A stretch of DNA of 64,000 nt from Ziziphus jujuba. Its lineage: Eukaryota; Streptophyta; Magnoliopsida; Rosales; Rhamnaceae. Under the pieces are notes generated by a model that saw nothing but the letters and a program-made list of their open reading frames with translations, had not been told where the DNA came from and did not search any database. Below, piece by piece: positions 1 to 11,911 of this stretch (position 1 is the first letter of the stretch; each line of letters begins with the position of its first letter). Position numbers and translations under genes: made by a program. The stretch spans positions 2,266,501 to 2,330,500 of the forward strand of contig NC_083386.1 of NCBI RefSeq assembly GCF_031755915.1, in the 5' to 3' direction.

Positions 1-1270
1 AGCTCGAGTGACGAGGATTACGAATCCGGTCTTACTTCCCGAAGATCGGACCCGAGCTGGTCGGAATCTCGCCGGAAAGCTTTCGGCCTTTAGAGCCTCG
101 ATTCTCCCAAACTGTTGTGAATTGGAGGAAAAAGACATCAGATTTGGATTCAGGGGTCGGAATTAGTGGAGAGGGACCGGCGGTGCAACTGGGTACTTGC
201 CGGAATAGTGAGTTCTCTCGCGAGCCGTCGCGGTCACCGGCAATCGTCGCCGGCGGCGGCGCGTCCGGTGGCCGATGGCTGAGATTTTTGGCGGTTTTAT
301 AGATCAAGGGGAGAGGGTTCCAACGGGACCAGCGGTGAGGCAAACAGAGGCCAGACGACGAAGAGATTTGGGTTTGAAAGTTTTCGGTCCCTCACCGGAA
401 AATACTCCGATCCTGGCGCGTCGGAGGTCCGGTAGCCGTGAAATTTGGTGGGCTGGTTGGAAATGAGAAGGTGGTGAGGGGTGGCTGGCACATGTGGCCT
501 AAAAATGGCCGGAAATGGGTCAAACGGCAGTGGCCGGTGGTGGAGGGGAAAAATCGCCGTCGCCGGAAAATGCTCCGATCCGGGCGCGTCGTCGGTCGGT
601 TGGCCATGAGATTTGGGTGGCCGATCAGAATTGAGGAGGTGGAGGCAGTGGGGTGGCACGTGTGGCCCTCCGGTGGCCGGACGATGGCCAACCGGTGGTG
701 GCCGGTGGTTCTCTCTCTCTCTTTCTCTCTCCTCTCTCCTTTCCCTGTCGGCCCTCCTGTTTTGCCAAAATAAAAGCCACCGTGGGTGACACTGTTCACC
801 CACGTGGACCTCTCAGATGTCGACATGTGGCATCACTGTTCACTTAAGCCAGATATAATTAAATATCACGGTATTCGGAAAACTTCACATGTCTATAACT
901 TCTTAACCAGATGTCCAATTTAAGCGTGCCGCTAGTCTATGAACTCGTATCGACCAGCCCTTTGCAACCATACAAAAGTGAAAGCAAAATTCTATAACCA
1001 TAAAAAGTCAACTCCCGGCACCTTTTGGACAGTTTGCACCTCGACTTGTTTTGCCCATAACTTTCAAACCGCAGCTCCGTTTTCGACGTGCTACTAGTCT
1101 ACGAACTCATGCCAACGTGTACTTTGTAACGGTACCTCAGTCAACCTAGAATTCTATCCGAGTCAAAAAGTCAACTTTTTGACCCATTGGTCAACGGTCA
1201 AAGTCAATGGTCAACGGTCAATCTTGGTCAAAGTTGGAAAATTTCTGTTGTACTTTGGGACGGGGTCAAC
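1..1270 (-). repeat. Long LTR fragment, running off the left edge
   Basis: This matches about 3612-4927 of the solo LTR at 1743-4931 nearly base for base, with the same GC-rich CCGG-rich block, CT tract and runs of gtcaa. It lies in minus orientation relative to the complete element at 51129-63176. The normal terminus gacggggtgttaca is replaced near 1267 by gacggggtcaacggtc, which then joins sequence matching 37945 onward, so the last bases are lost or rearranged. The other end and any TSD lie outside the window. The long open frames here are frame artefacts of GC-rich LTR sequence. Confidence 0.85.
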
Positions 1271-1742
1271 GGTCAATAAGGAAAGTTATTATTTTTATTT
1301 TTACCAAATAATAAAGCTAATTAAGGCAAACTGACCCACGTATATATATATATATATATGTATATGTATAAATTAGTCTTTCATCATAATGTTTTAATAG
1401 TTTTTTTTATTAGGACTTTACTTATTAATTTTAGATCTTCAATTATTGAGATTTAAAGATGTAGTTAAGTTTTTATATAAGTTAAATAAAATATTAGAAT
1501 TTATGCATTTTTAAATCTCAACCTTTAAAGTGATCAAATAACTTATAGATAAAATACTGATAGAAAATACATAGAAACATTCTAATGAGAAACTAACTAA
1601 TATATATATATATATAAATTTTACTATGCCAATATCCGAGGGAAATTTTATTATGTATATATATGACATTCAATTTTCCTACCAACTTGATATTCTCGAT
1701 TTATATAAAATAAAGGTTTTCGCAGGGATAGCCGAATGGACA
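1271..1742. repeat. Left part of a segmental duplicate (copy A)
   Basis: AT-rich non-coding DNA that aligns with about 37945-38440, inside intron 1 of the intact ankyrin gene. The shared landmarks are aataaag-taattaaggcaaac, an AT microsatellite, and the run-up to gccgaatggaca (gccgagtggaca in copy B). Copy A is interrupted at 1742 by a solo LTR. No gene is seen in it. Confidence 0.75.
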
Positions 1743-4331
1743 TGTCAGGACCCGTCCAAAATTCCTCAACGGAACCCTAGACAAGCCCTGATCCCAGGGA
1801 AACCCTACCGAACCCTCTAATGAAAAATCCGGCAGAACCTCCCCTAAGGGTTGGACTTACCACAAATTTCTTGCACTGAAAACGCACTTCTATATTCATC
1901 TCTTATTCCTCCCATAATACTACAATTTGATTCCACAAATTTACAGCACTCCAAATGAATAATAGTAAATCAGTGCATAAATAATAACTACATGTCCAAT
2001 ACAGTACACAGAGCATTATACAAATAAATGTGGAATTAATACGATGATAGATAAAGAAGTAATACAAGATGAAGAGGAAAAAGGGAAGAAATGCTTCTTG
2101 GAATTTCGGCAATGAACTGAGACATCGAGTTCGCTCCGGACGATCAATGTCTCCCAACCTGGGCCTAGGGGAACGGAATTTAAAAATATGAAATGCCAAT
2201 CATCTCAGTGAGTGACCCTATCTACTTTACACTTTTAATATTAATAATATAACAAATAAAAGAATTTAATTAATCACTACCGAACAATTAAATGAATAAA
2301 TAAATAATAAACATTTGAAAGTAATACTTTCTCTTAAAACCCTCACTATTCACTCCGTTGGAAATATTCCCCTTTTAAAACATTTTGCAAAACCCGATTG
2401 TTCGTATGCCCAAAAATCAAGGAATCGTTAATTTAATAAATAATAATTAGATAATCCAAATATAAATAAAATGTAATAAAATATAATAAATAATTTTAGA
2501 ACACTTTAGGGCTTGAAATTTCTATCTGAAAATTTATACTTGACGCACCACACCATATACCAGTGATGCCCTCCGATACCCAGTGTCCCGAGCACCGACT
2601 GGCGGGGAGGTTAAAGAGAGAAACTTGCATACGGTCACTTCGGCGTCCCGACAGCGCTGCTGCTGAAACCATCATCCTGGCCACGGAGGGGGACGGCTAT
2701 GGCCAATATCAAACTTGCCTGCCTTTGGTCCAATGGCAACTCATGGGAGACAAAATAACTTGCGCGCTAATCCACATATACAGCCAGAACACCAATACTG
2801 TATGAGTGCGTCTAAAATAAATAACCAAATTTTCCAAAAATTTACTGTGGGAATTATACCATTTTCAAATTCAACCTCCTACATTTTTCTTTAACATTTC
2901 CGGTACAAAACCACCAATAACAATATACAAATAATTTTTCTCGTATCACAAAGTCCATCACATAATGCTCCACGGGCATAATTATAAAATTTGAATCCAC
3001 CAATTTAAACCAATATTTTCCTTGAAATATTTAAAATCAAATCATGCCCAAAAATAATATTAAAACCACAAGAATTTCATATATAATTGAATTCCACAAA
3101 TCCTCAATACCATAAAATAATTTCCACATTGCATAAATTTATATAATGCATATTTTCTTTAATCAAAATGAATCCACAAATAAATTCCACAATAAATCAA
3201 TTAATATCAAAATCACAATGCCTTTATATATCAAATTTCCATAAAATCCAAATTTCCATAATTTGTCAAAAATCAAAATATGATTTAATTTATTCAAATA
3301 TGGGCATCAAAATTTCCACATATAAATCAGCTAAATATTTGACACATAGAATATAAATTTCAAATATTCAATTCACACAAAATATTCACAAATTTAATTC
3401 CCCAAATTAATTTGAAGGTGGGTCACTCACCTGGAGCACGCAATTAAACCAAGATCCTCCATGGGATCAATTCCATGATGCATCTGTGCTCCTAAAACAA
3501 CAATATTATACAACTCAAATAAATTAATATTTTATTCGGGTAAATAATACCCGGTACCTGGGGGTTAAACACAAACGTTAACCAAAATTAACGGGTAATA
3601 TACCGAATCGAAGCTTGAGTGACGAGGATTACGAATCCGGTCTTACTTCCCGGAGATCGGACCCGAGGTGGCAGGAATCTTGCTGGAAAGATTTAAGCTT
3701 TTAGAGCCTCGATTCTCCCAAACCGTCTTGAATTGGAGGAAAAGGACACCGGATTTGGATTCAGGGGGTCGAAATCAGTGGGGAGGGATCGGCGGTGGAA
3801 CTGAGTACTCTCCGGAACTGGATTTTCCGACGAGCCTCCGCAGTCACCGGCAACCGTCACCGCCGCCGGCACGTCCGGTGGCCGATAGCTGAAATTTTTA
3901 GGAGTTTTGTAGATCAAGGGGAGAGGGTTTCAACGGGACCGGCGGTGAGGCAAACGGAGGATGGAGGGTGAAGAGATCTAGGTTTGAAGATTTTCGGTCC
4001 CTCACCGGAAAATACTCCTAACCCGACGCGTCAGAGGTCCGGTAACCGTGAAATTTGGTGGGCTAGCCGGAAATGAGGAGGTGGTAAGGGGTGGCTGGTG
4101 CTTGTGGCCTGAAAATGGCCGGAAATGGGTCAAACGGCAGTGGCCGGTGGTAGAAGGGAAAAATCGCCGTCGCCGGAAAACGCTCCGATCCCAGCGCTTT
4201 ACCGGCTGGTTGGCCATGAGATTTGGGTGGCAGGTCGGAATTGAGAAGGCGGAGGCAGTGGGGTGGCGCGTGTGGGGAAAGGGTGACCGAAAAATGGCTA
4301 AATGGAGGTGGCCGGTCGTTTCTCTCTCAAG

Positions 4332-4362
<31 letters not shown>

Positions 4363-4931
4363 CTTTCCCCCACCGGCCCGCCCGTTTGTATTGAAAATAG
4401 CTAAGCCCTCCGGGCTTTGCTGATCAATCCGAGCGGAGCGAGGGCAGAATAAAAGCCACCGTGGGTGACACTGTTCATCCACGTGGACCTCTCAGATGTC
4501 GACACGTGGCATCACTGTTCACTTAAGCCAGATATATTAAAATATTACGGTATTCAAAAAACTTCGCATGTCCATAACTTTTTAACCGTACGTCCAAATT
4601 AGGCGTGCTGCTAGTCTGTGGACTCGTATCGATGAGTACTTTACAACCATATAAAAGTCAAAGTAAAATTCTACAACCATAAAAAGTCAACTCCCGGCAC
4701 CTTTTGCACAATTTGAATCTCGACTTGTTTTGTCCATAACTTTCAAACCGTAGCTCCGTTTTCGACGTGCTACTAGTCTACGAACTCGTGCCAACATGTA
4801 CTTCGTAACGGTACCTCATTCAACCTAGAATTCCATCCGAGTCAAAAAGTCAACATTTGACCCCTTCAGTCAATGGTCAACTTCGGTCAAAGTTGCAAAA
4901 TTTCCGTTGTGCTTTGGGACGGGGTGTTACA
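1743..4931 (-). mobile_element. Solo LTR (long-LTR Ty3/gypsy family)
   Basis: 3189 bp beginning tgtcaggacccgtcc and ending gacggggtgttaca, the reverse complement of the TGTAACACCCC...CCTGACA LTRs at 51129-63176, so it lies in minus orientation. It is flanked by gaca on both sides (1739-1742 and 4932-4935). The paralogous locus at about 38432-38442 has the uninterrupted site gccgagtggacatttt, which independently fixes both ends. No internal region or second LTR is present, so it is a solo LTR left by recombination. A CT microsatellite (about 4326-4370) and the conserved family core (about 2537-2806) lie inside it. Confidence 0.93.
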
Positions 4932-4970
4932 GACATTTTAATCTGCTATCCCTAATTTAAATATATATAT

Positions 4971-5339
4971 GGAGTAGTTTTACGGTGAAGACCACACCTA
5001 AACCAACTTTTTTTGGAAAAAAGCTTTGGTTTTGCTATGTACACATATAAATATATATATATATATATAGAGAAATTCTACGGTGCGGATCGGTCCACAT
5101 GCAGACCACGGAAAAAGTCGATGCTTTTTGGTGTGGATCGGTTTATATGCGGACCACATCTAAACCGATGCTTTTTGGAAATTCTACGATACTTTTTGGA
5201 AAAAAAGCGTCGGCTTTTGCTGTGTATGTGTATACAGCGTACACAGCAAAGCCGATATTTTTTTTCAAAAAGCATCGGCTTAGATATGATCTGTATCTTA
5301 TAAATTTTTTAAGTATGATCCGTATCGTAAAACTACTCT
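4971..5339. mobile_element. Fold-back MITE, 369 bp
   Basis: The left end ggagtagttttacggtg is the inverted complement of the right end cgtaaaactactct. Internal copies of the same motif (aaattctacggt near 5083, aaattctacgat near 5178) and a strong inner hairpin (about 5205-5226 against 5239-5258, gcaaaagccgac-type arms) make it a nested fold-back. The paralogous DNA near 38460-38490 lacks this block, so it inserted after the duplication or was lost from copy B. There is no coding capacity; the short open frames are low-complexity artefacts. Confidence 0.65.
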
Positions 5340-6700
5340 ACATATGTATCTATATATAAACAGAGAGATGCATCCAAGCCAAAAATAAAAAATAAAAATA
5401 GAGAGATCCAACTAAATGTTTTAGCAATGGAAGAGAACGATAAATACAACGAGAATTAATGTCTTAAAGGAAAAGAATGTTTTTACCTGTCTTTGCGATG
5501 TCAAGCCTACGTGAGCCAAAAAGTATGTGTGAGATAGTTCTTGGCAGTAAATAAGCGAGCTTAACTCTAGCATCACCCAGTGATTTACACTGTCCCCAAG
5601 TTAAAGGTGCAGGACCCACAAGGGATATTGGAAAAGGACAGAATCTTGGGTCTAAGTGATATCCAAACCTTTTTTTTTTTTCTTTTAACTTCTAAAATAA
5701 GGAGGAATTAATGAAAATTTTATTCAGATGGAAAGTTTATTCTTGATTTTATCAGTAGATCCAACTTATAAATACATAGTTCAATAGTCAAGTGATTTTA
5801 CTTTTACCAATAACTCAGAAATTGGAGGCATTCACTTATGGTCCTTTTTAGCAATTTTTTTTTTAAATGAAATTGTAAATTTTGATTTTTGTATGTCTAG
5901 AATTTAAAAATTTGAAGGGCAGTAATTTTTAAAACAATTTGAAAAAAATGAAAATGGTAAATTTTATAAAGAACTTTTTTTTGGGTAAATATTATTATTA
6001 CAAGTGAATTTGTAAAAGAAACAAATTTATTTGAACTTTTTCATTTTTTATCCTAATTATAATTAAATTCTATATTTTTGAAAAACTATAATCATATTCA
6101 TTTAAACCATTATAGACTATAATTATATATTTATTTATTATTTAATTATACAATACTTGTTTTTAACATTCTTTTGTTAAATTAATTGGTAAAAACTAAT
6201 AGTTAGTCTACTTTGATAGATTAAGAATACTAAAGGAATGTTAATTTTTAATAATGATTTTTTTTAAACATACGATTTAAATATAATTATGGCAAAACTA
6301 GGGAATTTAAATAAAAAGTTTCCTTCACTTATTACCCAAAAAAAAAAAAAACTTATTACAAATAAATGATGCCAATTCATATGTACGATTAAATATCTAT
6401 GGTGGATATTACAAATAAAAATAATATAAACTATTAATAATTTATTATATTTTGTCATAGATTATAAGGACAATGAATAATATCTATACCAGGCTAACAT
6501 TTGTAATTAACAGTTAAATAACAGAAAGAAAATGTTAATAAAATTTGCCAAAAAACTTGTGTGATTTATCATTTAACAAAAAAAACAACACTTAGAAATT
6601 TCATTTAAAAAAAAAAACATTTAGCGAGCTAAAGATGCAAAATGTAACCATTACAATTTTTAATAAGTGCTAGTAATTAAAGTGGATGTGAACTATGAAG

Positions 6701-6737
<37 letters not shown>

Positions 6738-6948
6738 CATGTATATAAAGAAAAAAGAACAATAAATAAATATTTTCCATTTTGGACATAAAATTATAAA
6801 TAATACAAATGCAGAAAACTATCACTATCATCAACAATAAAACTAAAATATTTTTTCTAATTGAAAAGAGTAAATATGGGAAAGTATGAAAGAATTAAAG
6901 AAAAAAAAATTAATGTCATAGGGGATAAGTTAGTTAGCGATGATATAC
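5340..6948. repeat. Duplicated intron-like DNA (copy A)
   Basis: AT-rich non-coding sequence that runs parallel to 38487-39963 (intron 1 of the intact gene) with small indels. The shared block around caatggaagagaacgataa (5426) to gggatattggaaa (5618) is the best conserved stretch. An AT microsatellite lies at 6700-6727. I see no exon here; in the minus sense it would be the intron following the pseudo-exon at 6949-7510. Confidence 0.7.
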
Positions 6949-7510
6949 TAACGTCTTTTGGAGCGAATGGCAGCTACGTGCAAAATGTTCATGCCGTTCC
7001 TTCCTGATAAGAGCAGTTTGGACCATTGTTTAGGATATGCAGGACAACTTGGTGAAAGCATCTATCCACCTCCATGAAAAGAGGAGAGTCTCCTTTGCCA
7101 TTTACTATGGACGCCAAATCACGGTCTTCTTCAATTAGTAACTTGACAACCTCCAAGTGATTATAGCGAATAGCTTCATGGAGCACTGTTTCTTTCTCAT
7201 TATTCTCCATGGTCAATAGACTCTTTTTTTGCTCAACATCTGTCGTTCTTGCCATTTCCATTAGAATTCTTAAAATTTCCAGATGCCCTAACTTTGCTGC
7301 AATGTGGAGTGGCGTGTTTCCTTCGTAGTTTTGCTAGTAAAGAAACTGCAGCAGATAATCATCTTCTTCAAGTTTCCTTAGCTCCCCAGATTTAGCTGCG
7401 ATATGAAGTATAGTGTTGTTTTGGCTGCGGAATCTGATGTTGTGCACATTACCAAATAGATTGTGGTCGCTTAGCCCATCAATTGCAGCATTATACAATT
7501 CACCATCCAT
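6949..7510 (-). pseudogene. Ankyrin-repeat exon 1 pseudogene (copy A)
   Basis: A minus-strand paralogue of exon 1 of the intact gene (39964-40526), starting at the same ATG (MDGELYNAAIDGLSDHNLFG) and carrying the same ankyrin units: TILHIAAKSGEL, NTPLHIAAKLGHL, TVLHEAIRYNHLEVVKLL and DSPLFMEVDRCF. It is 562 nt against 563 nt in the intact exon. Two lesions are visible. A TAG replaces the Glu codon after QFLY (about residue 59), and a single base is lost in the YQGRNG region near 7006, which shifts the frame to a stop. The donor (TA followed by gtatat) is better than in the intact copy. Exons 2 and 3 are not in the window; they could lie left of position 1 beyond the LTR insertions. It could still be transcribed, but it cannot make the full protein. 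Confidence 0.88.
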
Positions 7511-8146
7511 CGCAAGCTACCTTGCTAGATATTTTCGATTCAATCCCAACATTATCCCTTTCTCTCTCTATATATGCATATATATCGCATTTAACCATGA
7601 TTATGTAAAAGAGTAACCAGCGTTGATCATTTGTATGGTCAAAATATTGACACATGTAAAGTGATTTTAAATCTAGAAAAATTTAATTGAAGCACTTGGT
7701 TTTGCAAGTGTAATAGATTGCAAAATCTTATATGATTTGTTATCATGGTACGAATCCGCATGAATAATTAAATATTCAAAGTCAGTTAATATAACGGATT
7801 AATAACAAATAAATTCTTTTATATCTATTATATTAACAGGATATAACGATGAACTATGCAAATTATTTGTTTTATTTATTAAAAAAAGCATTTTAATAAT
7901 TATATTATAGGTAGAAAGTAAACATAGTTTTATGATTATAACTTATTGTTTTAAACAATTTATGCTTATAATTTTATTTTTTTTTAAAAAAAATTCTAAT
8001 TTTCCAATCTTTAGCTCCTAATAATATTTATTATTTTATATTTATTTAAATATGTTTTAATAGCTAAAATATATATATATATATATATATATTCTTTTTG
8101 ATAAAATAAATTTTATATATAAATGCGATATAGAGAGAATTAAACC
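7511..8146. repeat. Duplicated upstream region of the ankyrin exon (copy A)
   Basis: Non-coding 5' flank of the pseudo-exon. It parallels 40527-40668 and then 40905-41500 of copy B: the tttaaccatgattatg stretch at 7593 matches 40909. The fold-back MITE found in copy B at 40669-40872 is absent here. AT microsatellite at about 8070-8091. Confidence 0.65.
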
Positions 8147-8259
8147 GTGTAAAAGCAGCACTCGTTAATGTAATATTTTCATGGGATATGAAAAACCACT
8201 TACACTAATTAATCCAAAAAGACACCAAATCAAGTAAGTAGCATATGGGAGGACTCAAA

Positions 8260-8290
<31 letters not shown>

Positions 8291-9890
8291 GGAGCATATG
8301 GGTGGGTGAAAAAAATTTGCAATGCTCATGGGGGCTGCGCGTGCTGTGCGCTCCGCGTAAGCACTAGAAATTTTCTCCACATGGGGAGACGCGTGGATAA
8401 TTATATCTGATTGGAACAGGTGCATTTTCCTATCCACTTCTACTTTTCTTTTTTTTTTTTTTTTTTTTACTTTTCCTACTTGAAAAAGTAAATTTCTATT
8501 TATTTTTATTTTTATATTTTTAAACAAAATTCTGAATCTTATTTCATTAAAAAATAAACAATAAATATTTTTGCATCCTTCTTTTACTAAATAGTTCTAA
8601 ATAATTTTTTTATTCTTTTTATTTCCTTTCGTTTTTAATTTTTTTAATCTTTTTTTAGTATTATTTTTGTTCATCAGTTTTTAATTTTAGGTTTTCTTAT
8701 TTTTCCCCTGTCTTTCATTTTTTCGTTTCTTTTTTCTTATCTTTTTTTTTTTTTGATAATTTCTTTTTTCTTATCTTATTAGAAATTTTCTCCACATGGG
8801 GAGGCGCGGGATAATTATGTTCGATTGGGACAGGTGCATTTTGTTATCAACGCCTACTAATCTATTTCTCTTTTGACTTTTCCTACAAAACTTCTATTTA
8901 TTTTTATTTTTATATTTTTAAATAAAATTTTGAATCTTATTTAATTAAAAAGTAAACAATAAATATTTTTTGCGTCCTTGTTTTACTAAATAGTGATAAA
9001 TATTTTTTTTATTTTTATTCCTTTCATTTTCTTGCTTTTTTAATCTTTTTATCTTCTTTTAGTATTTTTTTATTTTTTTGGCATCAGTTTTTAATTTTAG
9101 GTTTTCTTATTTTTGCCCTTATCTCTCATTTTTTCGTTTCTTTTTTCTTATCTTACTCTTACAGCCAATGGCCTGCCGTGAAGGTTGCCCAAGGTCAATG
9201 GATCTCAAGTATTTAGTAGCTGTATGAGTGTTAATTTCAAACCCTAAAGAAAATAAAAATGGCTAAAAACAAAATTCAAAAGGTATAAAGAAAAATTTAA
9301 AAGATTTTTTTATAATTTTATTTATAAATGAAGTGTGAAGAAAAAGTTTAACAGTGTAAAAAGCAGCACTCGTTGGTGTAACATTTTCTTGCGATATGGA
9401 AAAACCCATTTATACTAATTAATCCAAGAAGACACCGGATCAACTATCACATTCACAAAACATATGGAACCCACATGCCGTGTGCTTTGTGCTCCGTGTA
9501 AGCACTAGAAATTTTTTCCACACGGGGGATAATTATATCCGATTGGGACAGGAGCATTTTGGTATCTATTCCTACTTTTGTATTTCTCTTTTGACTTTTG
9601 CTATCATGAAAATATCTATTTATTTTTATTTTTATATTTTTAAACAAAATTCTCAAACTTACTTCATTAAAAAAAATCAATAATAAATATTTTTGGGTGC
9701 TTGTTTTCCTAAATAATTATAAATATATTTTTTTAAATTTTTATTCGTTTCATTTTCTTTCTTTTTCAGTCTTTTTATCTTCTTTTTAGTATTATTTTTT
9801 TCATCAGTTTTTAATTTTGGGTTTTCTTATTTTTCCCCTTATCTTTCATTTTTTTCATTTCTTTTTTCTTATCTTTTTTTATTTTTTTAT
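8147..9890. repeat. Local repeat cluster with a shared TIR-like start
   Basis: Two units start with nearly the same motif, gtgtaaaagcagcactcg at 8147 and gtgtaaaaagcagcactc at 9354, and run through the same sequence (aatccaa-aagacacc, cgtaagcactagaaatttt, gacaggtgcattttg and a T-rich tail). A third, partial unit lies at about 8780-9150. A related stretch is at 42120-42250. The starting motif is the reverse complement of the TIR of the Mutator-like MITE at 10264-10829, so these may be arms of related elements. No coding sequence. Confidence 0.6.
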
Positions 9891-10263
9891 TTGTTTTCAT
9901 CTTTATTTTTTCCTCTAATTATTTATTTCTTCCCTTTAGATTTGTTTTTTCTCCTCTTTATTTTTTTTTTTTCACTTTTGTTTATTTTTATTGCTTCCTA
10001 TCCGTTGCATGGATGCTTGAATTGTTTCCTCTTCCTTCTTCTTCTTCTTCTTTTTACTCTTTTCCTTAGCTATATAATAATTATATTGTATGGAAAAAAA
10101 ATTTCATGCCTAGTACATACAAGTTTAATAATTAATATTTAATAATATAATAAGTTAATTAGATAAAAAAAAAGTTAAAAAATATTAGATAAATGGCTTA
10201 TCTAATTTAAAAATTAGGCCAACAGAATAACCGCAAGGGCTAATGAAAAGAAGTCTTAACCTA
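9891..10263. other. Pyrimidine-rich low-complexity DNA
   Basis: A T/C-rich tract (about 9891-10075, with a cttcttctt microsatellite near 10030) followed by AT-rich DNA up to the MITE target site. Open frames here are low-complexity only. No feature beyond composition is seen. Confidence 0.6.
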
Positions 10264-10829
10264 GAGTGCTGCTATTTACACCACCCAAATATCTCTTCCC
10301 ACTGCAATTTTATATAAAATTACTAAAAACCCTTTTATTTTATTGTTTTTATATTTTAAAATTTTAAAATTCTTTTCTTCTCTAGTTTTTTTTCCAAAAG
10401 AGGAATGGATAAATCAGATTCTCAATAGAATCTTTTACAATTTCTGCTGTAAAACTAAGCTATTGAGGTTATAAAGAGAATGGCTAAACAATTTGTTTTA
10501 AGAAACATTAATTTCAAACAATTTGTTTTAAGAAACATTAATTTCAAAATAAAAGAAAAATATAAAAGATATTTTAATGAAACTAAACTATCTATGTGCA
10601 GCTAAGGAAAACGATACCAGATGGTTGTCTAACAACACTATAACCCCATTGCATCACATACTCATTTGTTCGTTTAGAGAGAAATCGAACGGGTAACAAA
10701 ATCCTAGAGAAATGAAAAAGAAAATTGGTTAAAAAATCAAAGGGAAAGAAAAAAGTCAAAGGACTTTTAATAATTAACATATAAAATGCACTGGGAATAA
10801 ATATTTGAGTCGTGTAAATAGCAACTCTC
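10264..10829. mobile_element. Mutator-like MITE with 9-bp target duplication
   Basis: The left terminus is gagtgctgctatttacac. The right terminus, read on the minus strand, is gagagttgctatttacac, and the match continues for about 45-50 bp (ccaaatat, cccactgc / cccagtgc). The element is flanked by the exact 9-bp repeat cttaaccta at 10255-10263 and 10830-10838. Ends starting with GAG plus a 9-bp TSD are typical of Mutator-like elements. At 566 bp with no transposase it is non-autonomous. An internal perfect 30-bp tandem duplication lies at 10488-10547. Confidence 0.82.
10488..10547. repeat. Perfect 30-bp tandem duplication
   Basis: Positions 10488-10517 and 10518-10547 are identical (unit beginning acaatttgttttaagaaaca). 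It sits inside the Mutator-like MITE; perfect identity suggests a recent slippage or repair event. Confidence 0.9.
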
Positions 10830-10838
10830 CTTAACCTA

Positions 10839-11250
10839 ATGACTTTCCTAATTTACAGTCGTAATTATCTAGAACCATAGCTTCCCTCAGACCTAAATGG
10901 GCTTTTTTTCATCTGCTAACAACAATTTATGGGCTCAGAGTAATTATGGGCCCGTCTGCAAATCTTTTGTTTACTTTCGGTGGATGGACTAAGCCTGTAT
11001 CATTGTTATATTCAAAATGGACGGATCTACCTTCATATATGAAAATTCGAGTTTCCTTACTCTCTGAAGGAGATGGGCATCAGAGAAATTCTATTGATCT
11101 GTTTCGGTTTCTTCAAATCTGATTGCTCCACATAATCAGCACTCCATAAGTATGGTATTCCCTCCTTGCGGTATGAGAACCCCCAATACTTAGGACCATT
11201 GCTCCCCCTCACCGCAAGAATAGTGGAGATTGCAGATAAAATTTAATATG
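10839..11250. other. Intergenic DNA, nothing recognised
   Basis: Moderately AT-rich with no repeat match elsewhere in the window that I can see. Possibly the decayed upstream end of the pseudogene-like stretch at 11251-11530, but no coherent reading frame was found. Confidence 0.4.
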
Positions 11251-11530
11251 GATTATGATCAGGTGCGCTGTCATGATGATATTCCTGGCGGGTATAATTT
11301 TATGTCTTAATATGGAGGAGATTACTATTCAACATGATATACAGATAGTCAATATGATAAAATATTGAAGATCATGACCAAGAAGAAAGGGGAAGGTGAA
11401 TTGCTTGATGAGCAAGTTACTGCTAGTTGAAGAACAACATCATCTAAAACTGCCATTGAAAAGTTGTTGAAAGTAACTAGTGGAATTAGATTCGTTAATG
11501 CTGATCATGAGAAGAAATTGGGAAGGTGTT
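11251..11530 (+). pseudogene. Unrecognised decayed coding fragment
   Basis: One plus-strand frame reads as protein-like text over about 90 codons, with charged and polar composition and only three internal stops (near 11309, 11336 and 11428). Pieces include DYDQVRCHDDIPGGYNFMS, SQYDKILKIMTKKKGEGELL and KTAIEKLLKVTSGIRFVNAD. Composition and codon use differ from the surrounding AT-rich DNA. I do not recognise the family. It could be the residue of a processed pseudogene or captured host sequence. Confidence 0.35.
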
Positions 11531-11911
11531 GTATATTTTGATTACTTAAAAGTATAAAATCAGAACGATGGTGATTCCCAATAGTTTGATTACTTACATC
11601 TTAACCGGAGACCTAATGCATAAACGTTTTCCAAAATCTAAGCTTGCATAAAATTCCTAATGCTCCGGACTCTTTGATCATAGCAATGAAGAATCTATAA
11701 TGTCTCTTTGACTATAATTCTATGAACTAAAAATAGGATTGGTCAATGCACCAGATAGAAACCTCTTACATGTTCCTAACCATTCAAATAACAAAAAGAA
11801 AGAAATAAGTAATAAACAAAAACAATCATATCTAGTGACAATAATATATCTTAATTTCAACAACCCCTCTAGCTCCTTCACAGCTTTAGTACGATAACAT
11901 CAATTTTAATT
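11531..11911. other. Intergenic DNA, nothing recognised
   Basis: AT-rich sequence between the decayed coding fragment and the PGG-like pseudo-exon. No repeat or coding signal is seen. It would be the 3' flank of the minus-strand PGG-like exon. Confidence 0.4.

Noticed and set aside
5013..5359. Overlapping open frames on both strands
   Set aside because: They lie wholly in a fold-back MITE, where inverted repeats create mirror-image frames.
8255..8527. 90-codon minus-strand open frame
   Set aside because: Ends are poly-A/poly-T runs (poly-Phe and poly-Lys); it lies in the local repeat cluster.
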